A stretch of 64,000 nucleotides of DNA from Zeimonas sp003577305 (lineage in GTDB: Bacteria; Pseudomonadota; Gammaproteobacteria; Burkholderiales; Burkholderiaceae_E). Positions 62,935 through 64,000 of the stretch are shown one piece after another. A program made the translations under genes and the position numbers. Position 1 is the stretch's first letter. The number at the start of each line of letters is the position of its first letter. The notes beneath the pieces were generated by a model. That model was not told the origin of the DNA. It ran no database searches and saw nothing but the letters and a program-made list of their open reading frames with translations. Where the stretch lies: assembly GCA_030263385.1 (NCBI GenBank), contig SZOX01000003.1, positions 186,001 through 250,000 of the forward strand, read 5' to 3'.

Positions 62935-63282
62935 TTACGGGATCGCGCGCCCGTCGTTCAGGCGCATCCAGCCCTTGATCATCCGGTAGGCGAACCAGAT
63001 CTGCGCGAGTACGAAGAACGGCACGAAGCCGATCGTCAGCATCGTCGGCACCAGCAGCAGCACGAACCACAGCAGCGCCCACCAGAACGAGCGAGTCTGC
63101 CAGCGGAAGTGCGACTCGTAGACCGTGCCGCGCGCGTCCTCGCGCTTGATGTAGGCGATGATCAGGCCGACGACGAAACCGATGATCGAGATGAGCCCCA
63201 GCAGGTGCATCGCATAGCCGAGCATCGCGTACTTGCGCAGCGATTCCTCGCGGGCGGCATTCAGGTCGACGGCGCTGTCCAT
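62935..63282 (-). CDS. DUF4870/Tic20-like small membrane protein
   Basis: A 115-residue membrane protein with three predicted helices separated by a conserved YIKREDARGTVYESHFRWQTRSFW loop (read here in parts: YIKREDARGT, ESHFRWQTRSFWW). This layout matches small DUF4870-type membrane proteins of unknown role. The start lies two bases after the marC stop, so it is in the same operon as marC. Confidence 0.78.
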   Translation of the reverse strand: MDSAVDLNAAREESLRKYAMLGYAMHLLGLISIIGFVVGLIIAYIKREDARGTVYESHFRWQTRSFWWALLWFVLLLVPTMLTIGFVPFFVLAQIWFAYRMIKGWMRLNDGRAIP

Positions 63283-63284
63283 GG

Positions 63285-63935
63285 TCAGATTCCCGAAACG
63301 AAGGTGCGGATGCCCGAGGCGACGAACTGCACGCCGATGCAGATCAGCAGGAAACCCATCAGCCGGGTCATGACCTCGATGCCGTTGGGACCCAGTCTAT
63401 TCGAAATCGACCGGGCGCTGCGCAGCACCAGCCAGGTCAGCAGGCTCGCGCAGACGATCGCCGCCACCGTGGCGGTCCAGGCGATCAGCGTGTCGGCCCA
63501 GCCGCCGATCTCGCGGATCTCCGTCGAGATGCCGATGATGACCGCAATCGAGCCGGGTCCGCTGATTCCGGGTAGCGCCAGCGGGAAGAACGCGGGGTTC
63601 CGGGCCGCTCCGGCCTCGGGGGTACCTCGCTCGTCGCGGCCGAACAGCATGCCGTGGCCGAGCGACGCGACGACGATTCCGCCGGCGATTCGTAGCGCGC
63701 CGTAGGAGATGCCGAAGGAGGCGAGGATCAGTCCGCCTGCGAACAGGCTGACGGTCAGGATCGCGAAGACGTAGACGCTCGCGTCGCGGGCCAGGCGGTC
63801 GGCGCCGCGTTCATCGAGCGGCGCGCTGAGGGCGTTGAACAGCGGGATCGCCGAAGGCGGGTTGATGATCGTGACGAGGCCGAAGAACGAGCCCAGGAAG
63901 AAGCTCGCGAACAGCCCGATCGCCGACGCGGCCAT
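63285..63935 (-). CDS. MarC-family integral membrane protein
   Basis: A 216-residue protein with six membrane helices. The MarC signatures are present: FFGLVTIINPPSAIPLFNALS after helix 1 and FFPLALPGISGPGSIAVIIG before helix 4. The first MarC was wrongly tied to multiple antibiotic resistance, and the actual transport role is unknown. It is followed by the DUF4870-like gene and preceded on the same strand by pntB, three bases away. Confidence 0.9.
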   Translation of the reverse strand: MAASAIGLFASFFLGSFFGLVTIINPPSAIPLFNALSAPLDERGADRLARDASVYVFAILTVSLFAGGLILASFGISYGALRIAGGIVVASLGHGMLFGRDERGTPEAGAARNPAFFPLALPGISGPGSIAVIIGISTEIREIGGWADTLIAWTATVAAIVCASLLTWLVLRSARSISNRLGPNGIEVMTRLMGFLLICIGVQFVASGIRTFVSGI

Positions 63936-63938
63936 CGT

Positions 63939-64000
63939 TCACTCGACCGCCTTCACCATGTCCTCGACGACTTTCTTCGCGTCGCCGAACACCATCATGG
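63939..64000 (-). CDS. pntB: NAD(P) transhydrogenase beta subunit, C-terminal end (cut by window edge)
   Basis: Only the last 20 codons are visible, ending in a TGA at 63939-63941. They read MMVFGDAKKVVEDMVKAVE, which matches the conserved PntB C-terminus (FGDAK motif with the Lys and Asp that contact NADP). PntB forms the proton channel and NADP(H) site of membrane transhydrogenase. The call rests on a short segment. Confidence 0.75.
   Translation of the reverse strand, partial: MMVFGDAKKVVEDMVKAVE

Overview
The window is GC-rich (roughly 70% by eye), densely packed bacterial chromosome. Gene content and order point to a betaproteobacterium, most likely Burkholderiales. The evidence includes the run RNase II - TonB-like protein - aroE - mtgA, ilvE next to a zf-CHCC zinc-finger protein, yhdP - nitrilase - tldD, an AapJQMP transporter, glcDEF and a type IVa minor-pilin operon. 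This lineage call rests on recalled gene orders, not on a search. No rRNA, tRNA, CRISPR array, prophage or insertion sequence was seen.

Layout, left half. 1-9087: a partial conserved gene, divergent mpl (peptidoglycan recycling), a YqiA-like esterase, a FabG-type reductase, RNase II-family exonuclease, TonB-like protein, aroE, mtgA and mgtE. 9154-12212: a membrane protein, then a small DUF3147-like membrane protein translationally coupled to a ClC channel. 12231-17580: a frameshifted badI-like crotonase, a small lipoprotein, moaC, a BepA-like M48 protease, two small conserved proteins and a heptosyltransferase. 17760-22183: a four-gene thiamine-diphosphate 2-oxoacid oxidoreductase operon whose electron-transfer subunit is a GltD-like flavoprotein fused to a 2x[4Fe-4S] ferredoxin. 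It resembles phenylglyoxylate dehydrogenase. 22349-24797: zf-CHCC protein and ilvE, divergent from an MFS transporter. 24805-37686: glnE, then yhdP, nitrilase, tldD and a DUF748 protein.

Layout, right half. 37713-38987: aroG (DAHP synthase) preceded by a complete phenylalanine attenuator with promoter, seven-Phe leader peptide, antiterminator candidate and intrinsic terminator. This is the most striking regulatory feature of the window. 39115-41855: a stand-alone cyclic-nucleotide-binding protein, PduO-type cobalamin adenosyltransferase and a D-lactate dehydrogenase-like flavoprotein, closed by a terminator. 41900-45994: AapJQMP amino-acid ABC transporter. 46035-50894: glycine cleavage operon in the order gcvH-gcvP-gcvT under a tandem glycine riboswitch. 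50978-54911: divergent glycolate oxidase glcDEF. 54937-61981: type IV pilus operon pilE-fimT-pilV-pilW-pilX-pilY1 (minus strand) with a sigma54-like promoter candidate. 62194-64000: a lipoprotein-like protein, a DUF4870-like membrane protein, MarC and the last codons of pntB.

How the genes fit together. Glycolate oxidase makes glyoxylate, which transamination can turn into glycine, the ligand of the riboswitch that controls the neighbouring glycine cleavage operon. aroG and aroE serve the shikimate pathway, and aroG appears to sense Phe-tRNA charging. The oxidoreductase operon and the broken badI-like gene hint at an ancestor with anaerobic aromatic or alicyclic acid metabolism. Several promoters place the -10 box within about 15 bases of the start codon, suggesting leaderless or near-leaderless mRNAs.
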